In this document: positions 1-5,758 of the stretch, in pieces | How positions within the stretch are numbered: position 1 is the first letter of the stretch | How the letters are laid out: each line of letters begins with the position of its first letter | Assembly: GCA_900545125.1 (NCBI GenBank) | Contig: UQXS01000054.1 | Span: 1-12,298, forward strand | DNA: 12,298 nt | Source: an uncultured Ruminococcus sp. | GTDB taxonomy: Bacteria > Bacillota > Clostridia > Oscillospirales > Ruminococcaceae | Reading direction: 5' to 3' | Notes under the pieces: generated by a model | What the model saw: only the letters and a program-made list of their open reading frames with translations | Database searches by the model: none | What the model was told of the DNA's origin: nothing | Made by a program: the position numbers and the translations under genes

Positions 1-393
1 GATTTATCAACCGGATCTTTTGAATTGAATATAAAGCCCCATGAAGAATGTTCAAGAATAGAAATTCCGGTAGGTAATCTCATAGAAAAGGAATGCAAAA
101 AACTTGACAGAGTGCGGGAAGCTTATGAATCCGGTGTTGATACTTTAGAAGAATATAAAATCAATAAAATAAAAATAGCCCAGCGCATAAAAGAACTGGA
201 ACTGATGCGGTCTGAACAAATATCACAAAATGAAATTATAAATAATACGGAGAAAAAAATTACAGCAACATTAGATATTCTTGATAATCCTGATGTCAGC
301 GAAACAATAAAAAATATTGCTTTAAGAGAGATCATCGACAAAATAATATTTCTGAAACCTCGTGGAATCATCGAAATATTTTATAAGCATTAA
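1..393 (+). CDS. Large serine recombinase, C-terminal fragment (runs off left edge)
   Basis: The reading frame is open from base 1 and ends with TAA at 391-393, so only the last 130 residues are visible; the catalytic and zinc-ribbon parts lie to the left. The visible part has the charged, helical coiled-coil character of the C-terminal region of large serine recombinases, with the family-like stretch LDRVREAYESGVDTLEEYK followed by a Lys/Glu-rich helix and a closing hydrophobic segment ending IEIFYKH. A TTG at 25 could be mistaken for a start but is internal. These enzymes integrate and excise prophages, ICEs and skin-like elements between short att sites, and their genes usually sit at one end of the element. 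Here the stop codon is about 20 bp from the point where cotJC is broken, which fits an integrase lying beside its own attachment site. The family call is from sequence character only, without the catalytic serine in view. Confidence 0.85.
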   Translation, partial: DLSTGSFELNIKPHEECSRIEIPVGNLIEKECKKLDRVREAYESGVDTLEEYKINKIKIAQRIKELELMRSEQISQNEIINNTEKKITATLDILDNPDVSETIKNIALREIIDKIIFLKPRGIIEIFYKH

Positions 394-415
394 TTTATAT
401 CTTTTTGGAATTCAG
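1..415. mobile_element. Right end of an integrated element inserted in cotJC (skin-like)
   Basis: Everything left of about 416 appears foreign to the cotJ operon: it holds the serine recombinase and replaces the continuation of cotJC. The boundary is placed where the CotJC reading frame stops matching the family, just after the Gly-Gly codons at 416-421. The crossover could be several bases to either side because serine recombinases exchange within a very short shared core. The left end of the element and the rest of cotJC are outside the window, so its size and cargo are unknown. Confidence 0.7.
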
Positions 416-508
416 TCCGCCAAGCTGAGTGATAATTACCTTTGCAAGTTTGGCGTTAGGTGTTTTGATATTGACAGGATATTGCAGCTTTTTTTCATAT
501 TGCCACAT
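395..508 (-). pseudogene. cotJC: cotJC 5' fragment (manganese-catalase-like spore coat protein), interrupted
   Basis: Just after cotJB there is an ATG at 508 preceded by GGAAAGGAG, which overlaps the cotJB stop region. It opens a 37-codon frame beginning MWQYEKKLQYPVNIK and continuing through AKVIITQLGG. This is the characteristic N-terminus of CotJC, a coat protein of the manganese catalase family normally near 190 residues. After the second Gly (codon 31, 416-418) the expected continuation, a polar stretch leading into the helical bundle, is absent. Six unrelated codons and a TAA (395-397) follow, one base from the recombinase stop. The stub lacks all metal ligands and cannot be an active catalase alone. 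Because start, ribosome-binding site and frame are intact, precise excision of the element could rebuild the gene, as for sigK and skin. A dead insertion scar is the alternative. Confidence 0.85.
406..426. other. Probable attachment-site junction (attL/attR) in cotJC
   Basis: This is the short stretch where CotJC homology gives way to element sequence, centred on the GGCGGA codons for Gly30-Gly31 read on minus. The exact core dinucleotide cannot be fixed without the other junction or an uninterrupted cotJC. Placement is inferred from the protein match, not from a visible repeat. Confidence 0.5.
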
Positions 509-511
509 AAG

Positions 512-760
512 TTAACTCCTTTCCCAAGGCCACGGTTCGTCGATCCATGACCAGTGCTGATCGTCATTGCTCTGTTCGGGAGTTATCGGGCCAAACTTGG
601 AGATATATTCATCGACTGATTTTTTTCTCAGTTCTCTGTATTTTTTGAACAGAGCAAGTGCTCTCCGACAGTTCGGATGCGTATCAAGGTAAAGATTAAG
701 TTCTTTAAGAGCAAAATCATATTCCTTGATTTTTTTCATAAGACGAACTTTCTCGTTCAT
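512..760 (-). CDS. cotJB: Spore coat protein CotJB
   Basis: An 82-residue protein with the features of CotJB: an N-terminal helical region, the family-typical LNLYLDTHPNCRRAL, a Lys/Arg-rich helix, KFGPITPEQ and a tryptophan-rich end (HWSWIDEPWPWE). Length matches the family (about 80-90 residues). In Bacillus subtilis the cotJABC operon is expressed in the mother cell under sigma-E, and its products go into the inner coat, where CotJA and CotJC interact. Its ATG overlaps the cotJA stop (ATGA), and GGAGGTGATC lies at the right distance, so it is translationally coupled to cotJA. Its 3' end carries the ribosome-binding site for cotJC. The gene itself is intact. Confidence 0.93.
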   Translation of the reverse strand: MNEKVRLMKKIKEYDFALKELNLYLDTHPNCRRALALFKKYRELRKKSVDEYISKFGPITPEQSNDDQHWSWIDEPWPWERS

Positions 761-1008
761 CTTGGATCACCTCCTGTAAACGGCAGATCAAGTTCAGGGA
801 AGAGAGTTCCATTACACAGAGCTTCAGATTCGTCATAGACCTGATTCCACTGCTGAAACGGAACATAAGCCATTGCCAGAGGGGTATTTTTAGGAAAGCG
901 TGGTATATCGCCGGTATTTCCGGGATTCATATTGCGGCTGTTGTTAAACGAAGCCTCACGTTCTCTCAGGACAAGACCGTCTACATCATCAAAAAGATTG
1001 AGATTCAT
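757..1008 (-). CDS. cotJA: Spore coat-associated protein CotJA
   Basis: An 83-residue protein whose second half holds the CotJA signature: LAMAYVPFQQWNQVYD, then EALCNGTLFPELDLPF. The first ~40 residues are polar and variable, as usual in the family. CotJA is a small coat protein needed with CotJC for normal coat assembly in B. subtilis, where the operon is sigma-E dependent. The start at 1008 is preceded by AGAAAGGAGG about ten bases upstream, a strong site. It is the first gene of the minus-strand operon cotJA-cotJB-cotJC, of which only the third gene is broken. No terminator is seen after the cotJC stub, so cotJ transcripts would run antisense into the recombinase gene while the element is in place. 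Confidence 0.93.
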   Translation of the reverse strand: MNLNLFDDVDGLVLREREASFNNSRNMNPGNTGDIPRFPKNTPLAMAYVPFQQWNQVYDESEALCNGTLFPELDLPFTGGDPR

Positions 1009-1043
1009 ATAAGATGTTCCTCCTTTCTGAATTTACAGAGAAT

Positions 1044-1079
1044 ATTATACGGATATCTCTGCATATTATTATAATATTC
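1044..1079 (-). promoter_or_regulatory. Possible cotJ operon promoter region
   Basis: Read on minus, GAATATT (1073-1079) matches the sigma-E -35 consensus and CGTATAAT (1044-1051) resembles a sigma-E -10 element, but they are about 21 bp apart where 14-15 is usual. They may not belong together, and TATAAT alone could serve another sigma factor. The location, 36 bp or more upstream of cotJA, is right for a promoter. Confidence 0.3.
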
Positions 1080-1101
1080 CGCAAATAAAATATAGTTACA
1101 A

Positions 1102-1142
1102 AACAGCCCCGGAAGCAGTGAAAAACCGCTTCCGGGGCTGTT
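1102..1142 (-). terminator. Strong intrinsic terminator of the HU-DUF6465 operon
   Basis: A perfect 15-bp inverted repeat (AACAGCCCCGGAAGC at 1102-1116 and its complement at 1128-1142) encloses an 11-base loop. On minus it is followed by TTTTG and an AT-rich stretch. It starts 14 bp after the DUF6465 stop and shields the cotJ operon from readthrough. An A-rich flank is missing on the other side, so it works mainly for the minus strand. Confidence 0.9.
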
Positions 1143-1156
1143 GATTATAGTTATGA

Positions 1157-1522
1157 TTAAAAGAGATCGAATTCGCCGAGTACATCGCCATTGATAACGT
1201 AGTATACCTTGTTGATTTCAGGTCTTACATAAATGTCAACTTTTTTTAAAGTTTTAACGCCAGCAGCTTCAACAGCTTTTTTTACGAGATCATCGGCAGT
1301 TGCTTCAGAACCATTAGCCTGGATAACTACCTTGCTTTCAACAGCAGCTTTCTTTGATACTGTATCTTTTTTTACAGTTTCCTTTTTTGCAGAAGCAGTT
1401 TTCTTTGCAGCAGGCTTTTTCTCTGCTGCCGCTGCAGTTTCAGTTGCTGATTCAGCAACAGTTTCAGCGATTATTTCCTTTTCGGCAGTTGCCTTTGCGG
1501 CAGTTTTCTTAGGTCTTGGCAT
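1157..1522 (-). CDS. DUF6465 family protein with lysine/alanine-rich tail
   Basis: A 121-residue protein in two parts. Residues 1-65 are low-complexity Ala/Lys/Glu/Thr with repeated KKTA, AAKK and KKETVKKD units, similar in composition to histone H1-like tails. Residues 66-121 form a compact domain with VDIYVRPEINKVYYVINGD near the end, which I recognise as DUF6465 from clostridia. No molecular function is established that I know of. The gene lies 18 bp downstream of HU with TAAGGAGGA before its ATG and shares the HU promoter and terminator. This pairing plus the basic tail suggests a nucleoid-associated or nucleic-acid-binding role, which is inference. The family assignment is fairly secure; the function is not. 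Confidence 0.82.
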   Translation of the reverse strand: MPRPKKTAAKATAEKEIIAETVAESATETAAAAEKKPAAKKTASAKKETVKKDTVSKKAAVESKVVIQANGSEATADDLVKKAVEAAGVKTLKKVDIYVRPEINKVYYVINGDVLGEFDLF

Positions 1523-1540
1523 AATAAATTCCTCCTTAGA

Positions 1541-1816
1541 TTACTTGTTGACTGCGCTCTTGAGAGCCTGACCTGCCTTGAATGCAGGAGCCTTTGAAGC
1601 AGGGGCAATCATTATTTCCTTTGTCTGGGGATTCAGTACTTTCTTTTCCTTGCGGTCACGGACTTCAAAAGTTCCGAAACCAACGATAGAAACCTTTTCA
1701 CCGCTTATAAGAGCTTCTGTAATAGCAGCAACAACAGCATTTACAGCAGCCTCAGCGTTCTTTTTTGTGAATTCTGTTTTCTCAGCAACGGCACTGATTA
1801 ATTCGGTCTTTGTCAT
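1541..1816 (-). CDS. hup: HU-family DNA-binding protein
   Basis: A 91-residue HU/IHF-type protein, the normal family length. It has the N-terminal helical dimerisation part (TKTELISAVAEKT), the turn VSIVGFGTFEVRDR, the DNA-gripping beta arm around LNPQTKEI, and the closing FKAGQALKSAV helix. It bends and compacts DNA as a dimer in the nucleoid. The ATG at 1816 is chosen over an in-frame ATG at 1831 because GGAGG lies exactly 8 bases before 1816, within the codons of the longer form, and nothing resembling a ribosome-binding site precedes 1831. It heads an operon with the DUF6465 gene and is driven by a perfect sigma-A promoter, consistent with an abundant protein. Confidence 0.95.
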   Translation of the reverse strand: MTKTELISAVAEKTEFTKKNAEAAVNAVVAAITEALISGEKVSIVGFGTFEVRDRKEKKVLNPQTKEIMIAPASKAPAFKAGQALKSAVNK

Positions 1817-1852
1817 TTTTTTATCCTCCATTAGTTTTATTTTTACAATTGA

Positions 1853-1881
1853 ATTATATACCCTTTGCGGCGATTTGTCAA
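1853..1881 (-). promoter_or_regulatory. Consensus sigma-A promoter of the HU operon
   Basis: On minus, TTGACA (1876-1881) and TATAAT (1853-1858) are separated by exactly 17 bp: both boxes match consensus at every base. Transcription should start near 1846, giving a short leader ahead of the GGAGG before HU and excluding much use of the upstream ATG at 1831. Confidence 0.92.
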
Positions 1882-1948
1882 GAACTTAACGAAAAATTGA
1901 CAAAATGACCTGTATTTGGCTATCTATCGCAGAATTTTTATTCATAAA

Positions 1949-1971
1949 GGCAATAGAATGCCGATTCTGCC
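1949..1971 (-). terminator. Weak hairpin after clpB, possible terminator
   Basis: GGCA plus GAAT pair with ATTC plus TGCC around a GCCG loop with a three-base bulge. On minus the hairpin follows the clpB stop by about 40 bp and precedes TTTATG. The U tract is poor, so it may be a weak terminator or an mRNA 3' stabilising hairpin. Nothing else in 1882-2012 looks like one. Confidence 0.3.
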
Positions 1972-2012
1972 GTTAAAAATGCGTTTGAATGATAATCCCC
2001 GAAAGAAATATA

Positions 2013-4619
2013 TTATGTTTCGGCTGTAAGATTTCCGTTTTCATCAAGATCAATATTGATAATATCGCCGGCAGAAAGATTTTCAGAAATAAGTTTTTTG
2101 GCTGCAAGAGTTTCAACCTTGCTTTGGATAAATCTTCTCAGCGGACGAGCGCCGAAGTTAGGGTCATATCCGCAGTCTACAATATAATTCTTGGCTTTTT
2201 CGGTAACATTTATACGTATATGTTTGTCATCAAGACGTTTTTGCAGATCGGACAGCATAAGTTCGATAATATTCATGATATTATCCTTTGTCAGCGGCTT
2301 ATAGAAAATTATTTCATCAAGACGATTAAGGAATTCCGGTCTGAACTGTGTTTTAAGCAGCTCCTCTACCCTGGAACGTGCTTCGTCTGTGATCTCTCCT
2401 CTGCTGTCGATACCATCAAGAATGTAAGGCGAACCGAGATTTGACGTAAGAATTATGACTGTATTCTTGAAGTCCACGGTTCTGCCCTGAGAATCGGTGA
2501 TTCTGCCGTCGTCAAGAACCTGAAGAAGTATATTGAATACATCGGGATGGGCTTTTTCTATCTCATCAAAAAGTATGACTGAGTATGGTTTTCTGCGTAC
2601 AGCCTCTGTGAGCTGACCGCCTTCGTCGTATCCTACATATCCGGGAGGCGCTCCGATAAGACGGCTCACGCTGAATTTTTCCATGTACTCGCTCATGTCG
2701 ATACGTATCATGCTGCGTTCGCTGTCGAAGAGTATCTCAGACAAAGCCTTTGCCAGTTCGGTCTTGCCAACGCCTGTCGGGCCAAGGAACAGGAATGAAC
2801 CGATAGGTCTGTCAGGATCCTGAATTCCGGCACGTGAACGGAGGATAGCTTCACTGACTTTTTCTACAGCCTCATCCTGACCGATAACACGTTTGTGCAG
2901 AAGTTCTCCGAGACCGAGAATCTTTTCCTTTTCGCCCTCCATAAGTTTTGAAACAGGAATGCCCGTCCAGCGGCAGACAATCGCAGCTATTTCGTCTTCC
3001 GTAACCTTGTCACGGAGCAGTTTGCCTTTTTCCATATCTGCTTCTGCCTGTTTTTCAAGCTGTTCCAGTTCTTTCTGAAGTTTGGGGAGACGGCCGTATT
3101 TCAGTTCAGCCGCTTTATTTGTATCGCAGTTGATGCCTCTTTCGGCACGTTCTATTTCAATATTCACAGATTCGATTTCTTCACGAAGTTTCTGTACAGC
3201 CGAGATATCATTCTTCTCGTTTTCCCAGCGTGCTTTCATTGCACTGAACTTCTCACGCAGTTCTGAAAGTTCTTTCTGGATTTCTTCAAGATGCTCTTTG
3301 GAAATGCTGTCATTTTCTTTTTTGAGAGCGGTTTCTTCTATTTCAAGCTGGATGATCTTACGTGAAATAACATCAAGTTCTGTAGGCATTGAATCCATTT
3401 CTGTACGTATTGTAGCGCAGGCTTCGTCGATAAGATCTATAGCCTTGTCGGGGAGGAAACGGTCGGTGATATATCTGTTTGAAAGGACAGCCGCAGATAT
3501 AAGCGCACTGTCGTGGATCTTTACACCGTGAAATACCTCATATCGTTCTTTGAGTCCACGAAGAATGGAGATAGTATCTTCCACCGTAGGTTCATCTACC
3601 AGAACCGTCTGGAAACGTCTTTCAAGAGCCGGATCTTTTTCGATATACGTGCGGTATTCGTTAAGCGTAGTTGCGCCTATGCAGTGGAGTTCGCCTCTTG
3701 CAAGCATAGGTTTAAGGAGATTTCCGGCATCCATTGCGCCGTCGGTCTTGCCTGCGCCGACTATCGTATGAAGTTCGTCTATAAAGAGGATTATCTGACC
3801 GTTGCTGTTTTTGATTTCTCCAAGAACAGCTTTAAGACGTTCTTCAAATTCACCTCTGTATTTAGCTCCTGCCACGAGTGCTCCCATATCAAGCGAGAAT
3901 ACTTTGCGGTCTTTCAGGCTGTCCGGAACATCGCCGGCAACAATTCTCAATGCAAGTCCTTCTGCGATAGCAGTTTTGCCGACGCCTGGTTCTCCGATAA
4001 GAACAGGATTATTTTTTGTTTTACGGCTGAGTATTCTTATAACGTTTCTTATTTCGCTGTCACGTCCGATAACAGGATCAAGCTTGTTCTGCCGTGCAAG
4101 TCCGACAAGTTCCTGACCGTATTTTGTAAGCACGTCGTAGGTATCTTCCGGATTTTCGCTTGTAACACGGGAACTTCCCCTTACTGTCATAAGAGCGCTG
4201 AGGAAACTTTCACGAGTAATGCCGAATGTTTTGAACAACTGACTTGTATCTTTGTCTTTGCAGTCGATGAGGGCAAGCATAAGGTGTTCAACGGATATGA
4301 ACTCGTCTTTCATGTTATCGGCTGTCTGTCCGGCTGCGGTTATCATGCGGTCGGTTTCTGCTGAAAGACCGACATTGCTGCTTCTGCCGCTTCCGGTGAC
4401 TTTTGGCAGCATACCGATACGTTTATCAGTTTCGGATTCAAGAATGTCGGCATCAATATTCATTTTTTTCAGCAGCTGAGGGATAAGTCCGTTTTCCTGC
4501 TTCAGAAGTCCTGCCAGAATATGGACAGGTTCGATCACTGTATTTGATTGCATGACAGCGATATTCTGAGCTTTTCTTACAGCGTCCATAGACATCTGTG
4601 TCAATTTCTCTGCGTTCAT
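2013..4619 (-). CDS. clpB: ATP-dependent disaggregase ClpB (Hsp100)
   Basis: An 868-residue class I Clp/Hsp100 protein, full length for ClpB. Domains in order: Clp N-domain (about 1-145); first AAA+ module with Walker A GEPGVGKT (209-216), Walker B IILFIDE (about 276-282) and arginine-finger region ALERRFQ (331-337); the long coiled-coil M-domain typical of ClpB (about 405-530, Glu/Lys-rich); second AAA+ module with Walker A GPTGVGKT (613-620) and Walker B VILFDE (681-686); and the small C-terminal domain. The long M-domain and lack of a ClpP-binding loop separate it from ClpA/ClpC. It threads aggregated proteins through a hexameric pore in the cytosol, working with DnaK. The start has AGGAGG seven bases upstream. 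It lies 11 bp after the regulator gene with no room for its own promoter, so the two are probably co-transcribed. Confidence 0.98.
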   Translation of the reverse strand: MNAEKLTQMSMDAVRKAQNIAVMQSNTVIEPVHILAGLLKQENGLIPQLLKKMNIDADILESETDKRIGMLPKVTGSGRSSNVGLSAETDRMITAAGQTADNMKDEFISVEHLMLALIDCKDKDTSQLFKTFGITRESFLSALMTVRGSSRVTSENPEDTYDVLTKYGQELVGLARQNKLDPVIGRDSEIRNVIRILSRKTKNNPVLIGEPGVGKTAIAEGLALRIVAGDVPDSLKDRKVFSLDMGALVAGAKYRGEFEERLKAVLGEIKNSNGQIILFIDELHTIVGAGKTDGAMDAGNLLKPMLARGELHCIGATTLNEYRTYIEKDPALERRFQTVLVDEPTVEDTISILRGLKERYEVFHGVKIHDSALISAAVLSNRYITDRFLPDKAIDLIDEACATIRTEMDSMPTELDVISRKIIQLEIEETALKKENDSISKEHLEEIQKELSELREKFSAMKARWENEKNDISAVQKLREEIESVNIEIERAERGINCDTNKAAELKYGRLPKLQKELEQLEKQAEADMEKGKLLRDKVTEDEIAAIVCRWTGIPVSKLMEGEKEKILGLGELLHKRVIGQDEAVEKVSEAILRSRAGIQDPDRPIGSFLFLGPTGVGKTELAKALSEILFDSERSMIRIDMSEYMEKFSVSRLIGAPPGYVGYDEGGQLTEAVRRKPYSVILFDEIEKAHPDVFNILLQVLDDGRITDSQGRTVDFKNTVIILTSNLGSPYILDGIDSRGEITDEARSRVEELLKTQFRPEFLNRLDEIIFYKPLTKDNIMNIIELMLSDLQKRLDDKHIRINVTEKAKNYIVDCGYDPNFGARPLRRFIQSKVETLAAKKLISENLSAGDIINIDLDENGNLTAET

Positions 4620-4630
4620 AATTTTTCCTC

Positions 4631-5272
4631 CTATATTATATATTTTTCAAGCATTGATTTATATAGTTCCTCCAGCCACGGAGAATAATCCCTGAGGCAG
4701 GAAGGATCTGCAAAATAAGTCTGAAGCGATCTGTTGAGTGTATCAAGATAGCATCCTATTGCACAGGCGGTATTCTGTTCATCAAGTCCGGTATTGAGAA
4801 GTTTTCGCACAAAAGCAACCGGTGAAAGATCGCTCAGATCGTCCTTGTATTTGAATTTACCGAGATATTCCGATTCCATAGCCGACCAGTACAGAAAAAA
4901 GTTTCCGAACATTTCCGTCAGCTTTTCGTTCATGGTTCTTACGCTGACACGGAGAGTACCGATAAAGATATCCGGAGAGCGTGCAAGTTCCACACGGTAG
5001 CTAATCGTCGGGCGATATTTGAATTCCAGAGCCGTTTTCATGATCATCAATGACGCCGAACGCTGCTGCTGTATCTGGAAACTCCTGCCTATATGTTCAG
5101 TCAGCGAATCGAAGATATCATGCATTCTCATTTCGGGGGTTACGCATGAAAGTTCTGCGGCCAGAATCTGATTTATAAGATTTGATCTGCTTGTGCCAAG
5201 CCGGGAAGCTTCCCGGTCAACTGCTTTTATAACGTCGTCAGCAAGGACGAGACTATATATACTTCGCTTCAA
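4631..5272 (-). CDS. Ribbon-helix-helix regulator with unrecognised C-terminal domain
   Basis: The protein (213 residues from the TTG at 5272) begins KRSIYSLVLADDVIKAVDRE and continues with LGTSRSNLINQILAAEL, a beta-strand, helix, turn, helix pattern typical of CopG/Arc-type DNA-binding domains. The remaining ~170 residues are mostly helical with conserved-looking aromatic and charged positions, but match no family I can name. The TTG start is preferred because AAAGGGGTG sits just upstream and because the sigma-A promoter at 5294-5322 lies inside the longer frame starting at 5347, so that ATG would not be transcribed. The next gene is clpB, 11 bp away. I infer a regulator controlling its own operon, possibly in response to protein stress through the C-terminal domain; no effector can be named. 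Confidence 0.75.
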   Translation of the reverse strand: MKRSIYSLVLADDVIKAVDREASRLGTSRSNLINQILAAELSCVTPEMRMHDIFDSLTEHIGRSFQIQQQRSASLMIMKTALEFKYRPTISYRVELARSPDIFIGTLRVSVRTMNEKLTEMFGNFFLYWSAMESEYLGKFKYKDDLSDLSPVAFVRKLLNTGLDEQNTACAIGCYLDTLNRSLQTYFADPSCLRDYSPWLEELYKSMLEKYII

Positions 5273-5292
5273 TGGATTCACCCCTTTGTAAT

Positions 5293-5309
5293 TAATATAC
5301 CACATATTA
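5293..5309. promoter_or_regulatory. Candidate operator palindrome over the -10 box
   Basis: TAATAT-N5-ATATTA is a perfect 6-bp inverted repeat covering the -10 box of the regulator promoter. Ribbon-helix-helix dimers bind short, AT-containing inverted repeats, so it could be the autoregulatory site. AT-rich promoters give such repeats by chance, so this is tentative. Confidence 0.4.
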
Positions 5310-5322
5310 TAGAACTTGTCAA
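5294..5322 (-). promoter_or_regulatory. Sigma-A promoter of the regulator-clpB operon
   Basis: On minus, TTGACA (5317-5322), a 17-bp spacer and TATATT (5294-5299). It decides the TTG start of the regulator, and it is the only clear promoter seen for clpB. No CIRCE repeat (TTAGCACTC-N9-GAGTGCTAA) is present around it. Confidence 0.85.
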
Positions 5323-5359
5323 GCGTATTATATAATTTATCACACAAATTTCACATTGT

Positions 5360-5385
5360 AAAAAAATCCTTCCTTTTCAGGAAGG
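5360..5385 (-). terminator. Intrinsic terminator on minus strand
   Basis: Read on minus, CCTTCC-TGAAAA-GGAAGG (5368-5385) is followed by A and seven T (5360-5366). It ends a minus-strand transcript about 40 bp before the regulator-clpB promoter. The nearest upstream gene stop is nearly 380 bp away, so it may end a separate small RNA or a long 3' leader. Confidence 0.65.
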
Positions 5386-5432
5386 CGGGTGATCTGTTCT
5401 GCGGAAAACCGCTTAAGCACTGTGAACTGATC
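5361..5432 (-). ncRNA. Candidate small structured RNA ending in a terminator
   Basis: On minus, GATCAGTTC (5424-5432) can pair with GAACAGATC (5391-5399), nine positions with one mismatch, around an inner GCGG-TTTT-CCGC hairpin (5401-5412). A short linker then leads into the CCTTCC/GGAAGG terminator. Two stacked stems followed by a terminator in a gene-free stretch is how many small RNAs look. I could not find a convincing promoter and recognise no RNA family; the fold may be fortuitous. Confidence 0.35.
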
Positions 5433-5556
5433 ATAACAATAAGTTAAAAGAAATATAGAGAATAGAAAACATGAAAAATTACAAATGAAAATGAAATTTG
5501 TATTATGTGTTTACCATAATATATTTATGGCAAGCAAAGAAAATTAAATCCAGTTT

Positions 5557-5583
5557 AAAGTACATGAGAGGGGAGGGTACTTT
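5557..5583. repeat. Inverted repeat AAAGTAC with purine loop
   Basis: AAAGTAC (5557-5563) and GTACTTT (5577-5583) form a perfect 7-bp stem around a 13-base loop, ATGAGAGGGGAGG on plus, which is all purine except one T. It lies in otherwise AT-rich DNA, so the G-rich loop stands out. Function unknown. Confidence 0.5.
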
Positions 5584-5758
5584 CCACTAAATACCTTAAA
5601 TATTCATTTGCTGTATGTATTATATCGCATATTGAAATTTATTACAATATATATTTATGTACAAAACTGCACAATAGTCTCATTTTTGAATATTTTGCTA
5701 TTTTTTAATCTTAATATTTTTTTAATAAGTAATCAAATTATACTATTTAATACTATAT

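Larger units (their letters stand above)
5348..5758. other. AT-rich intergenic region with several hairpins, no gene
   Basis: This 411-bp stretch lies between the regulator promoter and the end of the beta-helix lipoprotein gene. It contains a terminator-like hairpin and adjacent folded segment (5361-5432), an AT inverted repeat CCATAA/TTATGG (5514-5530), and the AAAGTAC/GTACTTT repeat at 5557-5583. From about 5600 to 5758 it is extremely AT-rich with runs of T and a TACTAT direct repeat. The only reading frame of note there (5608-5793) is a low-complexity product of the AT richness. No tRNA or known riboswitch was recognised. Confidence 0.6.

Noticed and set aside
1817..1831. Upstream ATG giving a 96-residue HU
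   Set aside because: Its codons contain the GGAGG of the ATG at 1816, it has no ribosome-binding site itself, and 91 residues is the normal HU length.
1890..1915. GGTCATTTTGTCAAT upstream of HU as a CtsR box
   Set aside because: The GTCA units are 8 bp apart instead of the 10 bp expected for the CtsR heptad repeat, and clpB is not downstream of it.
3513..4364. 283-codon plus-strand frame
   Set aside because: Shadow of clpB on the opposite strand; composition follows the clpB codons and no ribosome-binding site is present.
5273..5347. Longer regulator frame starting at ATG 5347
   Set aside because: It begins upstream of the sigma-A promoter and encodes AT-derived residues before the DNA-binding domain.
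5411..5430. TTAAGCACTGT as a CIRCE half-site
   Set aside because: It matches TTAGCACTC poorly and the partner GAGTGCTAA is missing at the right distance.
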